From: Nevskia ramosa DSM 11499
GTDB lineage: Bacteria; Pseudomonadota; Gammaproteobacteria; Nevskiales; Nevskiaceae
Direction: 5' to 3'
Length of the DNA: 64,000 nucleotides
NCBI RefSeq assembly: GCF_000420645.1
Contig: NZ_ATVI01000011.1
Span: forward strand, 1 to 64,000
Shown: in pieces, positions 1 through 7,554 of the stretch
Numbering within the stretch: position 1 is the first letter of the stretch
Layout: each line of letters opens with the position of its first letter
Notes under the pieces: model-generated
What the model was told of the DNA's origin: nothing
Database searches by the model: none
Seen by the model: the letters and a program-made list of their open reading frames with translations, nothing else
Made by a program: the position numbers and the translations under genes

Positions 1-250
1 CCAGACGCCGGCTCGACTGGATGCGGTTCATGTATCCGTAGATGTAGATCCGCAGCAGCGTCGACGGGTGGTAACCGGGTCTGCCAGTCTCCTCGGCGTG
101 TACGCCCTCGAAGCCGAGAGCGGCGAGATCGAGCTCTTCAACGAATGCATCGATAGCGCGAACCGGGTTGTCCTCGCCAATGTAGTCATCGAGTCGCTCA
201 GGAAACAGCACACTCTGAGACCGATCCTCACCTTCGATGAATCGCTTCAT
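1..250 (-). CDS. IS1182-like transposase, N-terminal part (cut by window edge)
   Basis: Reading leftwards from an ATG at 248-250, the frame stays open for 83 codons to the window edge, so only the N-terminus is present. It starts MKRFIEGEDRSQ and contains DDYIGEDNPVRAID, ETGRPGYHP and NRIQSSRRL. These are the conserved N-terminal blocks (DUF772 region) of IS1182-family DDE transposases. The catalytic residues lie outside the window, so I cannot say whether the element is intact. The protein would cut and rejoin IS ends. The family call rests on recognised motifs; the exact IS name is not determinable. This is the only mobile-element coding sequence seen in the window. Confidence 0.8.
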   Translation of the reverse strand, partial: MKRFIEGEDRSQSVLFPERLDDYIGEDNPVRAIDAFVEELDLAALGFEGVHAEETGRPGYHPSTLLRIYIYGYMNRIQSSRRL

Positions 251-594
251 CGGCAACTCCATCACGACAATGACGGAATAACAATCAGCAAACTTCACAC
301 CACGTTTTCACACAGTCTCGGCTAATACCGGCCTTTGGAATGTGTTCTGTGCGCGCCAGCAGCAGACGCGTCTCCCACATCCACTCTCGGGAACCCTAAT
401 CGATGTTCATACAGGAGTTTCGCTTTTCGGCACACCCGAAATCGGGCTCGCCCGATCTGCCCTCATCCCACGGCACGGTCCCTCTGAAGCACGCGGACCG
501 GCGCGGTGAACGTGTCCCCAGAGCAGCCAACCTTAGGATGGGGCGTGCTGGCCGAGTAGCAGCCATGCTTTTCCTTTGATCAGGAGAGAGTGGA
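251..594. other. Intergenic region: probable IS outer end and thiolase leader
   Basis: No convincing gene is seen. The first 75 bases are the leader of the transposase and probably include the outer end of the insertion sequence. A candidate terminal sequence lies around 300-322 (contains cacgttttcacacagtctcg), but the matching end is outside the window, so the boundary is a guess. The rest leads into the thiolase, whose ribosome binding site (caggagag) sits just before position 595. Open frames across 396-674 have no recognisable protein character. Confidence 0.5.
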
Positions 595-1830
595 ATGAGC
601 GAAGCGTGGATCATCGATGCCTGCCGCACCCCGCGGGCGATCGGCAAGGCGGGCAAGGGCGCGTACACCGGCATTCATCCGCAGCGCCTGGGCGCAACGG
701 TGCTCAAGGCACTGGCCGAGCGCAACGGCCTCAATACTGCGGAGGTCGACGACATCATCTGGGCCACCAGTTCCCAGCGTGGCCAGCAGAGCGGCGATCT
801 GGGGCGCATGTCTGCGCTGGATGCCGGCTACGACGTTCGCGCCAGCGCCGTGACGCTGGACCGCTTTTGCGGCTCGGGCATCACCAGCGTCAATCTCGCC
901 GCGGCGTCGGTCCTTTCCGGCATGGAAGACTGCGTCATCGCCGGCGGCACCGAGATGATGTCCAACTACGGCTTCGGCGGAAATGATCTGCCGGCGTTTC
1001 TGGACAACGGCAATCTCCATCTGCGCCAGCTGCACCCGCAGCCGCATCAGGGTGTCTGCGCCGATGCGATCGCCGCGATGGAAGGCATCAGCCGCGAAGA
1101 CTGCGATCGGGTCGGCCTGGTCAGTCAGGAACGCGCGGCGCGCGCCATCGCCGAAGGACGTTTCGCGAAGAGCCTGATCCCGGTGTTTCGCGATGACGGC
1201 TCGCTGGCGCTCGACCGCGATGAGTACCCGCGCGCCGGCACCACGCTGGAAAGCCTGGGCCAGCTCAAGGCAGCGTTCGGGCAGTTTGCCGATCGCCCGC
1301 TTGATGAAACCGGCACGACCTATCGCCAGCTGATTCAGACCGTGTACCCGGATCTGGCCTTCGACGCAGTCCACCATGCCGGCAATTCGTCGGGTGTGGT
1401 CGATGGCGCGGCCGCACTGCTGCTGGCGTCGCCTCAGTACGCCCGTGCGCAGGGATGGAAGCCGCGCGGGCGCATCGTCGCCACCGCGAACATCGGCGAC
1501 TCGCCTACCCTGATGCTCAACGCACCGGTACCGGCCGCGCGCAAGGTGCTCGCGAAGGCAGGCCTGAAGATCGAAGACATCGATCTGTTCGAGATCAACG
1601 AAGCTTTCGCGGTGGTGGCGGAGAAGTTCATCCGCGATCTGAACCTCGACCGCGACAAGGTCAACGTCAACGGCGGCTCGATCGCGCTGGGCCACCCGAT
1701 CGGCGCCACCGGCGCGATGCTGATCGGCACCGTGCTCGACGAACTGGAGCGCCGCGGACTTCGCCACGGCCTGGTGACGATGTGTGCGGCCGGCGGCATG
1801 GCACCGGCGATCATCATCGAGCGCCTTTGA
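595..1830 (+). CDS. Thiolase-family acetyl-CoA C-acyltransferase
   Basis: A 411-residue thiolase that condenses or cleaves acyl-CoA via an acyl-cysteine intermediate, acting in the cytoplasm. The nucleophile Cys92 lies in DRFCGSGITS. The other active-site blocks are NEAFA at about 335, His367 in GHPIGATGA, and Cys397 in MCAAGGMAPA. Length is normal for the family. The start is supported by a ribosome binding site caggagag. It stands alone between the IS end and a toxin-antitoxin pair, so its pathway is not shown by context. It is clearly distinct from the PaaJ thiolase elsewhere in the window: many residues differ and the Tyr-Gly region is different. A role in fatty-acid or sterol side-chain beta-oxidation is possible but is inference. 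Confidence 0.9.
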   Translation: MSEAWIIDACRTPRAIGKAGKGAYTGIHPQRLGATVLKALAERNGLNTAEVDDIIWATSSQRGQQSGDLGRMSALDAGYDVRASAVTLDRFCGSGITSVNLAAASVLSGMEDCVIAGGTEMMSNYGFGGNDLPAFLDNGNLHLRQLHPQPHQGVCADAIAAMEGISREDCDRVGLVSQERAARAIAEGRFAKSLIPVFRDDGSLALDRDEYPRAGTTLESLGQLKAAFGQFADRPLDETGTTYRQLIQTVYPDLAFDAVHHAGNSSGVVDGAAALLLASPQYARAQGWKPRGRIVATANIGDSPTLMLNAPVPAARKVLAKAGLKIEDIDLFEINEAFAVVAEKFIRDLNLDRDKVNVNGGSIALGHPIGATGAMLIGTVLDELERRGLRHGLVTMCAAGGMAPAIIIERL

Positions 1831-1847
1831 TCAGCGGCTTTCGATAA

Positions 1848-1920
1848 GCCCAGATACGCCCGCTCCTCCGCCGTGTTTTCACGGCCGAGGAGCGCATTGC
1901 GGTGTGGGAAGCGTCCGAGG
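1848..1920 (-). pseudogene. Remnant of the 3' end of a DUF924 gene (direct repeat copy 1)
   Basis: On the minus strand this stretch still reads GRFPHRNALLGRENTAEER followed by AYLG. That is almost identical to the C-terminus of the intact DUF924 protein encoded at 2601-3197. At DNA level 1848-1920 aligns with 2617-2690 in the same orientation, including an identical 32-base core (1870-1901 = 2638-2669). Nothing of the rest of the gene is present upstream. It is therefore a detached 3'-end copy and not a gene. The two copies flank the toxin-antitoxin pair. Confidence 0.8.
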
Positions 1921-2006
1921 AGGGGAGCGGGCGGTAAAGCTGAATTCCACGAGGCGCAAGTTTCTCGAAGTCACTCGGCAGACTCGTCACCATCCATGAC
2001 CCCGGA

Positions 2007-2309
2007 TTACAACTCCGTCAAATCGCTCGACAGAAGCTGGCGGTAATGCCGCACGGTAAGGACATCGACGCGCCCTTGATCTGGTAGAACGACATAGATG
2101 ATCGGGTAGGGTCGCTCAAGCAGTTCCCGAAGATCGTCTTGCTGGTACTCGGGCACCGATCGCCCCGACCACGGCAGTTCAGCCAGCTGACGCGAACGCT
2201 GGACAAGACGCCGCACGACTTTGGGTGCCGCCAGCGGAGCATCCTGAGCGATGTAATCGTGGATTTCCCGCAGACGCGCCTTGGCGCGATCGGTCCAGAA
2301 GACCTTCAT
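2007..2309 (-). CDS. RelE/ParE-family toxin
   Basis: A 100-residue basic protein with the ParE/RelE fold signature. It opens MKVFWTDRAKARLREI, has an internal WSGRSVPEY segment, and ends in the family block RPYPIIYVVL...VDVLTVRHYRQLL. ParE members poison DNA gyrase and RelE members cleave mRNA on the ribosome. The GRSVPEY and YVV-VLTVRH pattern is closer to ParE, but I cannot settle the target from sequence. Its start overlaps the stop of the upstream antitoxin by ATGA, the normal translational coupling in such pairs. The pair sits between two direct repeats derived from a neighbouring gene, suggesting it arrived as a unit. Confidence 0.88.
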   Translation of the reverse strand: MKVFWTDRAKARLREIHDYIAQDAPLAAPKVVRRLVQRSRQLAELPWSGRSVPEYQQDDLRELLERPYPIIYVVLPDQGRVDVLTVRHYRQLLSSDLTEL

Positions 2310-2497
2310 TCGTCGGTCAGGCCGAGTTCCTTGAGAACGTCCTCGACCGGGGTGACCCGACTCGCACGGCTATCGGCCAAGCCCGCCTCAATATCGGCGC
2401 GCACTGCGGCACGGTAGGCCACGTCACGCCAGGTCGCGTCGTCAGGCAAATGATCGATGAGCTGATGCGCTTGCTGCTTCAGCGTTTGAGGTTGCAT
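2306..2497 (-). CDS. Antitoxin partner of the ParE-like toxin
   Basis: A small acidic 63-residue protein directly upstream of the ParE-like toxin, sharing an ATGA overlap. The sequence MQPQTLKQQAHQLIDHLPD...ATWRDVAYRAAVRADIEAGLADSRASRVTPVEDVLKELG matches the general pattern of short antitoxins. These have an N-terminal helical region and a C-terminal tail rich in acidic residues that wraps the toxin. A ribosome binding site ggag precedes the ATG. Such antitoxins usually bind their own promoter and repress the operon. No clear palindromic operator was identified here. Function is assigned mainly by position and size. Confidence 0.82.
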   Translation of the reverse strand: MQPQTLKQQAHQLIDHLPDDATWRDVAYRAAVRADIEAGLADSRASRVTPVEDVLKELGLTDE

Positions 2498-2600
2498 CGT
2501 CTATCTCCGATCCGTCGCGGACCCTATAGATTTACGGGTTTTACAGTGACAGCTTACAAACTCCCCGCCCGATCGATGCAATCTTCGGTCATTTGAGCGC

Positions 2601-3197
2601 TCAGACTGCCGGCGAGCCCAAGTAATCCCGCTCCTCAGCCGTGTTTTCACGGCCGAGGAGCGCATTGCGATGCGGGAAACGCCCGAAGCGCTCGATCACT
2701 TGCTGATGCTGCAGCGCATGGCCGAGATAGTTCTCGAGCTGGTTGCGGAGCGGCTCTGAGGCTTCGGCAACCAGCTGCCGGTTGAGGCTGACTGAGCGCG
2801 CCTGCTCGTCGAGCGATTCCGCATGTTCGAGCGGCAGGTAGAAGAAGGCGCGTCGGACCGGCGACAGCTGGAGATCGTCGCCGACGGCGATGCCGTCCGA
2901 GCACAGCTGCTGCCCCAGCGTCTGCCAGGCATAGGACTGCCCGTCGCCGCGAAACAGATGGCGGGAGAACTGGTCGACGACGATGATCGCCGCCAGCCGG
3001 CCTTCGGGCGCCGCCAGCCAGCCGTCCCGTTCGCCATTGACCACCGCACTATGCAGCGCGCCGAAACGGTCGCGGATCTGCTCGTCGATCGCCGGCTCGG
3101 CGTTCCACCACAGATCGGACTGGGTGCGGATCGCTTCCAGATCGTCATCGCCCGGCCCAAACCAGAATTCGAGCACTGCCTGTACTTCTGTCGTCAT
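2601..3197 (-). CDS. DUF924 family protein
   Basis: A roughly 198-residue soluble protein of the DUF924 family. The markers are VLEFWFGPG at the N-terminus, DLWWN, IIVVDQFSRHLFRG in the middle, and FGRFPHRNALLGRENTAEER at the C-terminus. The family has a tetratricopeptide-like helical fold and no firmly established biochemical role. I place the start at the ATG at 3197. The frame could also begin at a TTG 18 bases upstream. The last 70 or so bases of the gene are repeated at 1848-1920, beyond the toxin-antitoxin module. It lies on the same strand as the glycerate-kinase-like gene, about 40 bases downstream of it, and may be cotranscribed. Confidence 0.85.
   Translation of the reverse strand: MTTEVQAVLEFWFGPGDDDLEAIRTQSDLWWNAEPAIDEQIRDRFGALHSAVVNGERDGWLAAPEGRLAAIIVVDQFSRHLFRGDGQSYAWQTLGQQLCSDGIAVGDDLQLSPVRRAFFYLPLEHAESLDEQARSVSLNRQLVAEASEPLRNQLENYLGHALQHQQVIERFGRFPHRNALLGRENTAEERDYLGSPAV
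2617..2690. repeat. Direct repeat copy 2 (3' end of intact DUF924 gene)
   Basis: The 3' end of the intact DUF924 coding sequence matches 1848-1920 in direct orientation at roughly 85 % by eye, with a 32-base identical core. Together the two copies bracket about 700 bases that contain only the toxin-antitoxin pair. Confidence 0.75.
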
Positions 3198-3238
3198 CGG
3201 TGTGCTGCCTGCCAAGAGCCTGTGAACAAGGCTTGGGC

Positions 3239-4078
3239 CTAGCTCGGGCGGAACAAGATGCTGCCGACGACGTGGTCTTCACCCAGCGTCAGCAGCACGT
3301 CGGCGCGCGCCGGCAGCACTCGCAGCGCGTGCGTGGTGAGCCGCTCGTAGTGCTGGATGAAGCGGTCGAGCTGGGTTCGGGACTGCAGGCCGATGGCCGA
3401 GCTACTCGCTGCGCTGGCGGTGTCCTGCTCCTGCTGCCATCGCCAGCGGCGGACGCAGTCGATGTCGGGAACGCGCAGGAACACCAGGGCATCGAGCCGC
3501 GAGAACCATTCGGCGTAAGTCGTGCGCAGTTGCTCGTTGACGATGCTGCGCCAGCGGCCGTCGGCGTCCTCGCGGCCCTCGAGATCGTTGACGGGTTCAG
3601 TCAGCTCCGCCGATGTCTGCGGCGGCGTGCCGACGCACCAGCCTTCGAACAGCACGATGTCGACCGGGCCGGAGACGCTGGGCCAACGGCTTGCCGGCAT
3701 CCGATCGTCTTCGGCTTTCGAGAACTGTGGCAGTGCTAGAGAATCTTCCGTGCGAAGCACGCGCAGCTTGTCGAGCGTGTCGATCCCCAGCTGCACATCG
3801 TGCGTGCCGGGCACGCCGCGCGTCGCGAACAGCGGATGGACGTCGCGGGCGAGACGTTCGCGGTCCGCGCGCGGCAGATAGAAATCGTCGAGCGATAGCA
3901 CCACGGCGCGCAGCCCGTGAGCGGATAGCAGCTCGTCCTTCAGGAAAGCGGCAGCCGTGCTCTTGCCAGAGCCTTGTCCGCCGTTGATCCCGATAATCGA
4001 ACCGCGTTGGCCACGCCCGCGTCCGGCCATCCAGGGGGCCAGTTGGCGATAGAACGCTAGTGTCCGCTGGTCTAGCAT
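3239..4078 (-). CDS. D-glycerate 3-kinase-like P-loop kinase
   Basis: About 279 residues. A Walker A loop INGGQGSGKST lies at residues 31-41 and is followed by the DDFYLPRADRERLA and RGVPGTHD blocks. These are typical of the plant/cyanobacterial-type D-glycerate 3-kinase (GLYK) and related uridine/pantothenate kinase-like proteins. The likely reaction is ATP-dependent phosphorylation of D-glycerate to 3-phosphoglycerate. The frame stays open to 4174, inside the upstream SDR gene. I choose the ATG at 4078 because it follows the SDR stop and retains all conserved residues. A strong hairpin (4083-4118) lies immediately before this ATG and contains its only plausible ribosome binding site. Family call good, substrate moderate. 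Confidence 0.83.
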   Translation of the reverse strand: MLDQRTLAFYRQLAPWMAGRGRGQRGSIIGINGGQGSGKSTAAAFLKDELLSAHGLRAVVLSLDDFYLPRADRERLARDVHPLFATRGVPGTHDVQLGIDTLDKLRVLRTEDSLALPQFSKAEDDRMPASRWPSVSGPVDIVLFEGWCVGTPPQTSAELTEPVNDLEGREDADGRWRSIVNEQLRTTYAEWFSRLDALVFLRVPDIDCVRRWRWQQEQDTASAASSSAIGLQSRTQLDRFIQHYERLTTHALRVLPARADVLLTLGEDHVVGSILFRPS

Positions 4079-4082
4079 GAAA

Positions 4083-4118
4083 GGGCTCCGTACCTGGGGG
4101 AGTCCAGGCACGGAGCCC
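4083..4118 (-). promoter_or_regulatory. Strong hairpin covering the kinase ribosome binding site
   Basis: Arms 4083-4097 and 4104-4118 are 15 bases each, with one G-U-type mismatch and a 6-base loop. In the minus-strand transcript the right arm contains ggagccc followed by tttc and the kinase ATG. The structure can therefore hide the ribosome binding site. It could also act as a weak intrinsic terminator after the SDR gene, because only three T residues follow. Confidence 0.6.
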
Positions 4119-4124
4119 CGCGAT

Positions 4125-4898
4125 TCAGTAGAGCTGAATCGAATGCCCGGCGTCGACCGTGACGATCGAACCATTCATGTGCCGGGAGGCCTCGCTTGCC
4201 AGTAGCAGTAGCGGCCCGTCCAGCTCCTCGACCTGACCGAGGCGCTGCAGCGGGTGGCGTTCGACATAGCTCTTGCCGATGTCGGAATCGAACAGCGGCC
4301 CCGCCATCTCGGTTTCGAAATAACCCGGCGCGATCGCGTTGACGCGGATGTTGTGGCCGAACATGTCACGCGCCATCGACTTGGTCAGCTGGTTGGCAGC
4401 GGCCTTGAGCGTGCAGTAGGTCGGCACGCCGGCCATCACCTGGGTACCGATGATCGAGGTGATGTTGACGATCACACCGGGCTCGCCAGCGGCGATCAGG
4501 CGCGTCGAAAAGCTGCGGCAGGTGCGCATCATTCCGGACAGATTGACGTTGATGAGGTTTTCCCAGTTCTCGTCCTTCAGATCCGGAAACAGGCCGAAAT
4601 CCACTTGCGCCGCGCAGTTGACCAGCAGATTGACTCGGCCGAACGCCTTCTCCGCGGCATCGAAGATCGCTTCCACCGACGCGCTGCTGCCGACATCACC
4701 GGCAACGGCCACCGCGTCCGCGCCGTTCTTGCGCAGGTCGGCGACGACCTTTTCCAGCCGCTCCTGATTGCGGGCGACGCAGACCACCTTGGCACCTGCC
4801 GCCGCCAGCGTCCCGGCAAAGCGCTTGCCCATGCCGGTGCCGGCACCGGTTACCAGCGCAACCTTGCCCTTCAGCGAAAACAGACTCTCGATATTCAT
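4125..4898 (-). CDS. SDR-family oxidoreductase
   Basis: A classical short-chain dehydrogenase of about 257 residues. It has the NAD(P) motif TGAGTGMG at 17-24, NCAAQ at 94-98, a catalytic Ser in NITS, and the Tyr161-x3-Lys165 pair in YCTLK. The C-terminal VTVDAGHSI block is typical. It oxidises or reduces an alcohol/ketone with NAD(P)(H); the substrate is unknown. I prefer the ATG at 4898, which has a ggag ribosome binding site, to the in-frame ATG at 4919, which lies directly after the upstream stop. It is the third gene of a minus-strand run (sulfotransferase, DUF1214, SDR), so it probably acts on the same, unidentified lipid or steroid-like substrate. Confidence 0.9.
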   Translation of the reverse strand: MNIESLFSLKGKVALVTGAGTGMGKRFAGTLAAAGAKVVCVARNQERLEKVVADLRKNGADAVAVAGDVGSSASVEAIFDAAEKAFGRVNLLVNCAAQVDFGLFPDLKDENWENLINVNLSGMMRTCRSFSTRLIAAGEPGVIVNITSIIGTQVMAGVPTYCTLKAAANQLTKSMARDMFGHNIRVNAIAPGYFETEMAGPLFDSDIGKSYVERHPLQRLGQVEELDGPLLLLASEASRHMNGSIVTVDAGHSIQLY

Positions 4899-4922
4899 CG
4901 ACGAAGCTCCAGGAGTCATGGA

Positions 4923-6110
4923 TCAGATCCGGCCGAGACGCGGCATCGACCAGGCCCGCTCGCGCAGGATCTTCTGGCGTTCTTCGGCCGACAGGCGCGG
5001 TGTCGACGCCGGCAGCAGGGCATCGAGCTGCGAGCGCTTGACCTTGCGGATCGTCGGCAGCGGCAGGGTGTCGGCCTCGTAGTAGCGAATGGTGATCAGG
5101 CCCGAAGGATGACCGCCGGCATCGAGCCAGTTGGCGATGCCTGGATCATCGTGCGAGATCACCGCGCGAAAGATGCCGCCTTCGTCGACTCTCGCCTGAT
5201 GGCCATTCAGCGAGGTCTGGCGCAGGTGGTAATCGCGCGCTTCCCAGAAATGGCTGCCGATCTGGACGTTCCAGTACTGGGTCTTCGGCAGCTGGCATTC
5301 GAGGATCAACGCTTCGTCCAGCGCGCACTCGTACGGGCCCTTGCCATACTGGATCGCGCGCCAGCCGTAGTCGATGCCATCGAAGGCCAGGGTGTTCGCC
5401 GGCGCCGTGTAATAGGTTTCCACAGAGCCGCGGAAGATCGCGGTGGCCTGGCTCAGGAAGTCGCAGAACAGCGCCGCATTGCGACGAATATCGGCCTGGG
5501 TCAGCGGCGGCGGCGGGTACTTCGCGCCTTCGTTGATGATGGTCAGGCGCGCGGCCTGTTCGGTGGTCCAGTCGTAGAAGTACTGGCGGAAGATCAGCTC
5601 GCCCGGGCCTTCCGGCAGTTCCAGCCAGTTCGTCGCATCGGCCGGCCGCTTGCGGCTGAGCACGATGTCGACGTGGTTGTTCGGCCCCACCTCGGCCTTC
5701 GGCAGACGCGCGTGCAGGGTCCATTCGCCAAGCCGCGCGAACTGGTTGCGGCGCGATTCGATGTCGAACATCTTCGCGGTGCCGCGATCGCCGCTGATGC
5801 GGTAGACGTTGTCGCCGTGCACGGGCGCCCACTGGTAGTGGCAGTCCGCGGACGGCAGGCCCCATTGCAGATGCGTGCTGAGCAGTTGCAGGAAGCGCGG
5901 ATAGTTCGGATTCGACTCCTCCATCGTGATCGGCAGCGCACCGGCGATCAGGCGAGTCAGATAGCGCAGGCCTTCAGCGCGGGTCAGGTCGTCGGTCACC
6001 CGGGGGTCTTTCCAGACCAGGGCTTCCAGCTCGCCCATGGCCTTGACCACTGCGCGCCAGATATCCGGCTGGGTGAATTTCAGATGCTCGAAGGAAGTGT
6101 GTGCCGTCAT
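4923..6110 (-). CDS. DUF1214 domain-containing protein
   Basis: A 395-residue protein with no signal peptide or obvious membrane helices. The C-terminal third carries the DUF1214 pattern: QYWNVQIGSHFWEARDY, TSLNG, GIFRAVISHDDPGIANWLDAGG, and GLITIRYYEAD. DUF1214/DUF1254 proteins are widespread and biochemically uncharacterised. In actinobacteria and proteobacteria they often sit near steroid, terpene or lipid genes. The start overlaps the stop of the upstream sulfotransferase by ATGA, so the two are translationally coupled. This supports a shared process. No function beyond the domain family can be assigned from sequence. Confidence 0.82.
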   Translation of the reverse strand: MTAHTSFEHLKFTQPDIWRAVVKAMGELEALVWKDPRVTDDLTRAEGLRYLTRLIAGALPITMEESNPNYPRFLQLLSTHLQWGLPSADCHYQWAPVHGDNVYRISGDRGTAKMFDIESRRNQFARLGEWTLHARLPKAEVGPNNHVDIVLSRKRPADATNWLELPEGPGELIFRQYFYDWTTEQAARLTIINEGAKYPPPPLTQADIRRNAALFCDFLSQATAIFRGSVETYYTAPANTLAFDGIDYGWRAIQYGKGPYECALDEALILECQLPKTQYWNVQIGSHFWEARDYHLRQTSLNGHQARVDEGGIFRAVISHDDPGIANWLDAGGHPSGLITIRYYEADTLPLPTIRKVKRSQLDALLPASTPRLSAEERQKILRERAWSMPRLGRI

Positions 6111-7312
6111 GCGGAGATGCTCCGATCTGTCGTGATGTAGCGGCGGAAGCGCTCGCCATAGGCGGCGAAGCGTCGGTCGATGGTGTCGCTGGCGTAGCCA
6201 TAGTCAGCGGCGGAATAGCTGTAATGGCCGAGGTAATGCGGCGGGCGCTGTTCTTCCCAGGCGCCGATCAGCTGGGCGGTTTCCGGCGTGAATGTCCGGC
6301 CGGCACGCTCGTAGATGCGGCGCACCACGTCGAGCGCGTTGTCGACCACTTCCTCGTAGCGGACATCGAGGATGCGATCCGATGGCAACTGATCGCGCAG
6401 CTCCAGGTAGCGGTCCATCGAGCGGCCGAAGTAGTCGAGCATCTCGTCGCCCAGCACCTTGCGATCGACGTGATCGCTGTGGATGCGGCGCATCTCTTCG
6501 ACCAGGCCGGCGATCGAGGGCAGCAGCTTGTTGACGTCGCGATGGCAGTGCACCAGCACGGCGTCCGGGAAGGTTTCCAGCAGGATGTCGATCAAGCCGG
6601 TATGGCAGGGCGATTTCAGCACCCAGCCGCGGCCTCGTGCGCCGCCTTCCTGCCATTGCAGGTACTGCATCTGGCTGAACAGATACTGGTACACCGGCCG
6701 CCGATCTTCGTTCATGACGTGGTCGTAGAACGAGGTCGAGCGCGCGAACAGCCAGGTGACCACGCAATCGAAGGAGCCCTGCATCAACAGCACTTCCTCG
6801 TCCGGTTGCAGCGCTTCGGTGGGATGGCGCGCGACGAAGGCCGGATACAGCTCGGTGAGCATCGCCACGGCGGCCTGCGCGGCTTCGATGCGTCCCTTCG
6901 GATTGCCCGGTTCCTCGTCCGGAAACGGCGCCGGATTCATCATCTTCCAGTACATCATCCCCTGCGCCTGCGGATCGGCAGACAGAATGCGCTGCAGCTT
7001 GGTGGTGCCAGTGCGCGGCAGGCCGAGCACGACGATCGGCTTGACGATCTTCTCGTCCAGGATCTCCGGATGCGCCTTCACGTCGCGCACATAGCGCAGG
7101 CGGTTGACCAGCATGTTGATCACGCCGCCGTAGGCCAGCTGTTCGCCCATCGCGCTGAACTGCGCTTCCTCGCGGAAGCCGGCGATCAGTACTTCGAGCG
7201 CCTTCATGAAACTGAGGTCGCCAAAATCCTCCAGCCCCGCCATTGCGCGAGCGGCGGCCAGCAGTTCGGGCACGGTCTTGGGCAGCACGGCTGCCTCGAT
7301 TGTTTCGGTCAT
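6107..7312 (-). CDS. Sulfotransferase family protein
   Basis: About 401 residues. The 5'-phosphosulfate loop VLGLPRTGTTKLQRIL lies at about 95-110, with a PDAVLVHCHRD segment around 240-250 that resembles the 3'-phosphate binding region. Such enzymes transfer sulfate from PAPS to hydroxyl or amine acceptors, in bacteria often lipids or sterols. Some members of this branch (Sulfotransfer_3) are not biochemically proven. I choose the ATG at 7312 because it follows a textbook ggaggag ribosome binding site; the open frame extends upstream without one. It is the first gene of the minus-strand set and lies divergent from an AraC regulator, which may control it. Confidence 0.87.
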   Translation of the reverse strand: MTETIEAAVLPKTVPELLAAARAMAGLEDFGDLSFMKALEVLIAGFREEAQFSAMGEQLAYGGVINMLVNRLRYVRDVKAHPEILDEKIVKPIVVLGLPRTGTTKLQRILSADPQAQGMMYWKMMNPAPFPDEEPGNPKGRIEAAQAAVAMLTELYPAFVARHPTEALQPDEEVLLMQGSFDCVVTWLFARSTSFYDHVMNEDRRPVYQYLFSQMQYLQWQEGGARGRGWVLKSPCHTGLIDILLETFPDAVLVHCHRDVNKLLPSIAGLVEEMRRIHSDHVDRKVLGDEMLDYFGRSMDRYLELRDQLPSDRILDVRYEEVVDNALDVVRRIYERAGRTFTPETAQLIGAWEEQRPPHYLGHYSYSAADYGYASDTIDRRFAAYGERFRRYITTDRSISA

Positions 7313-7447
7313 CGCTCCTCCAGCACATTCAATTTTTTGGGAATCGCCTCTGTGGGCGTTCGCCGATAGTTGTAGCGGGTCGCCGATTGCGGCACTGTCA
7401 GATTCGTACGCTGCGGCCTGAACAGAATCGTCCAACGATCGGGGCCT

Positions 7448-7523
7448 AGGGCCTGTCACCAATTACTTTGCTCGCTGCGGCGGAGGTCGTTTTTTCGCAG
7501 TGCAACTTGAGATGACAGGCCCT
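7448..7523. repeat. Short palindromic intergenic element (type Y, reduced copy)
   Basis: An 11-base perfect inverted repeat (agggcctgtca at 7448-7458; its complement at 7513-7523) closes the element. The interior 7462-7509 matches 50587-50634 in 47 of 48 positions. The interior can itself pair (gctgcg with cgcagtgc). It is one of at least two copies with the same interior in the window, here lying between two divergent genes. Confidence 0.8.
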
Positions 7524-7554
7524 AAAGCGGTGCTGGTGCAGAAGGAGAAGACAG

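Noticed and set aside
580-1767. Long open frame antisense to the thiolase
   Set aside because: No recognisable protein blocks; it mirrors the codon structure of the sense gene, as expected in GC-rich DNA. The same applies to long antisense frames at 4254-6140, 6101-7369, 14618-17107, 38107-39675 and 40918-43959.
3239-4174. Longer start for the glycerate-kinase-like gene at 4174
   Set aside because: It lies inside the SDR coding region with no ribosome binding site and adds residues unlike the family. Not fully excluded because of the hairpin before 4078.
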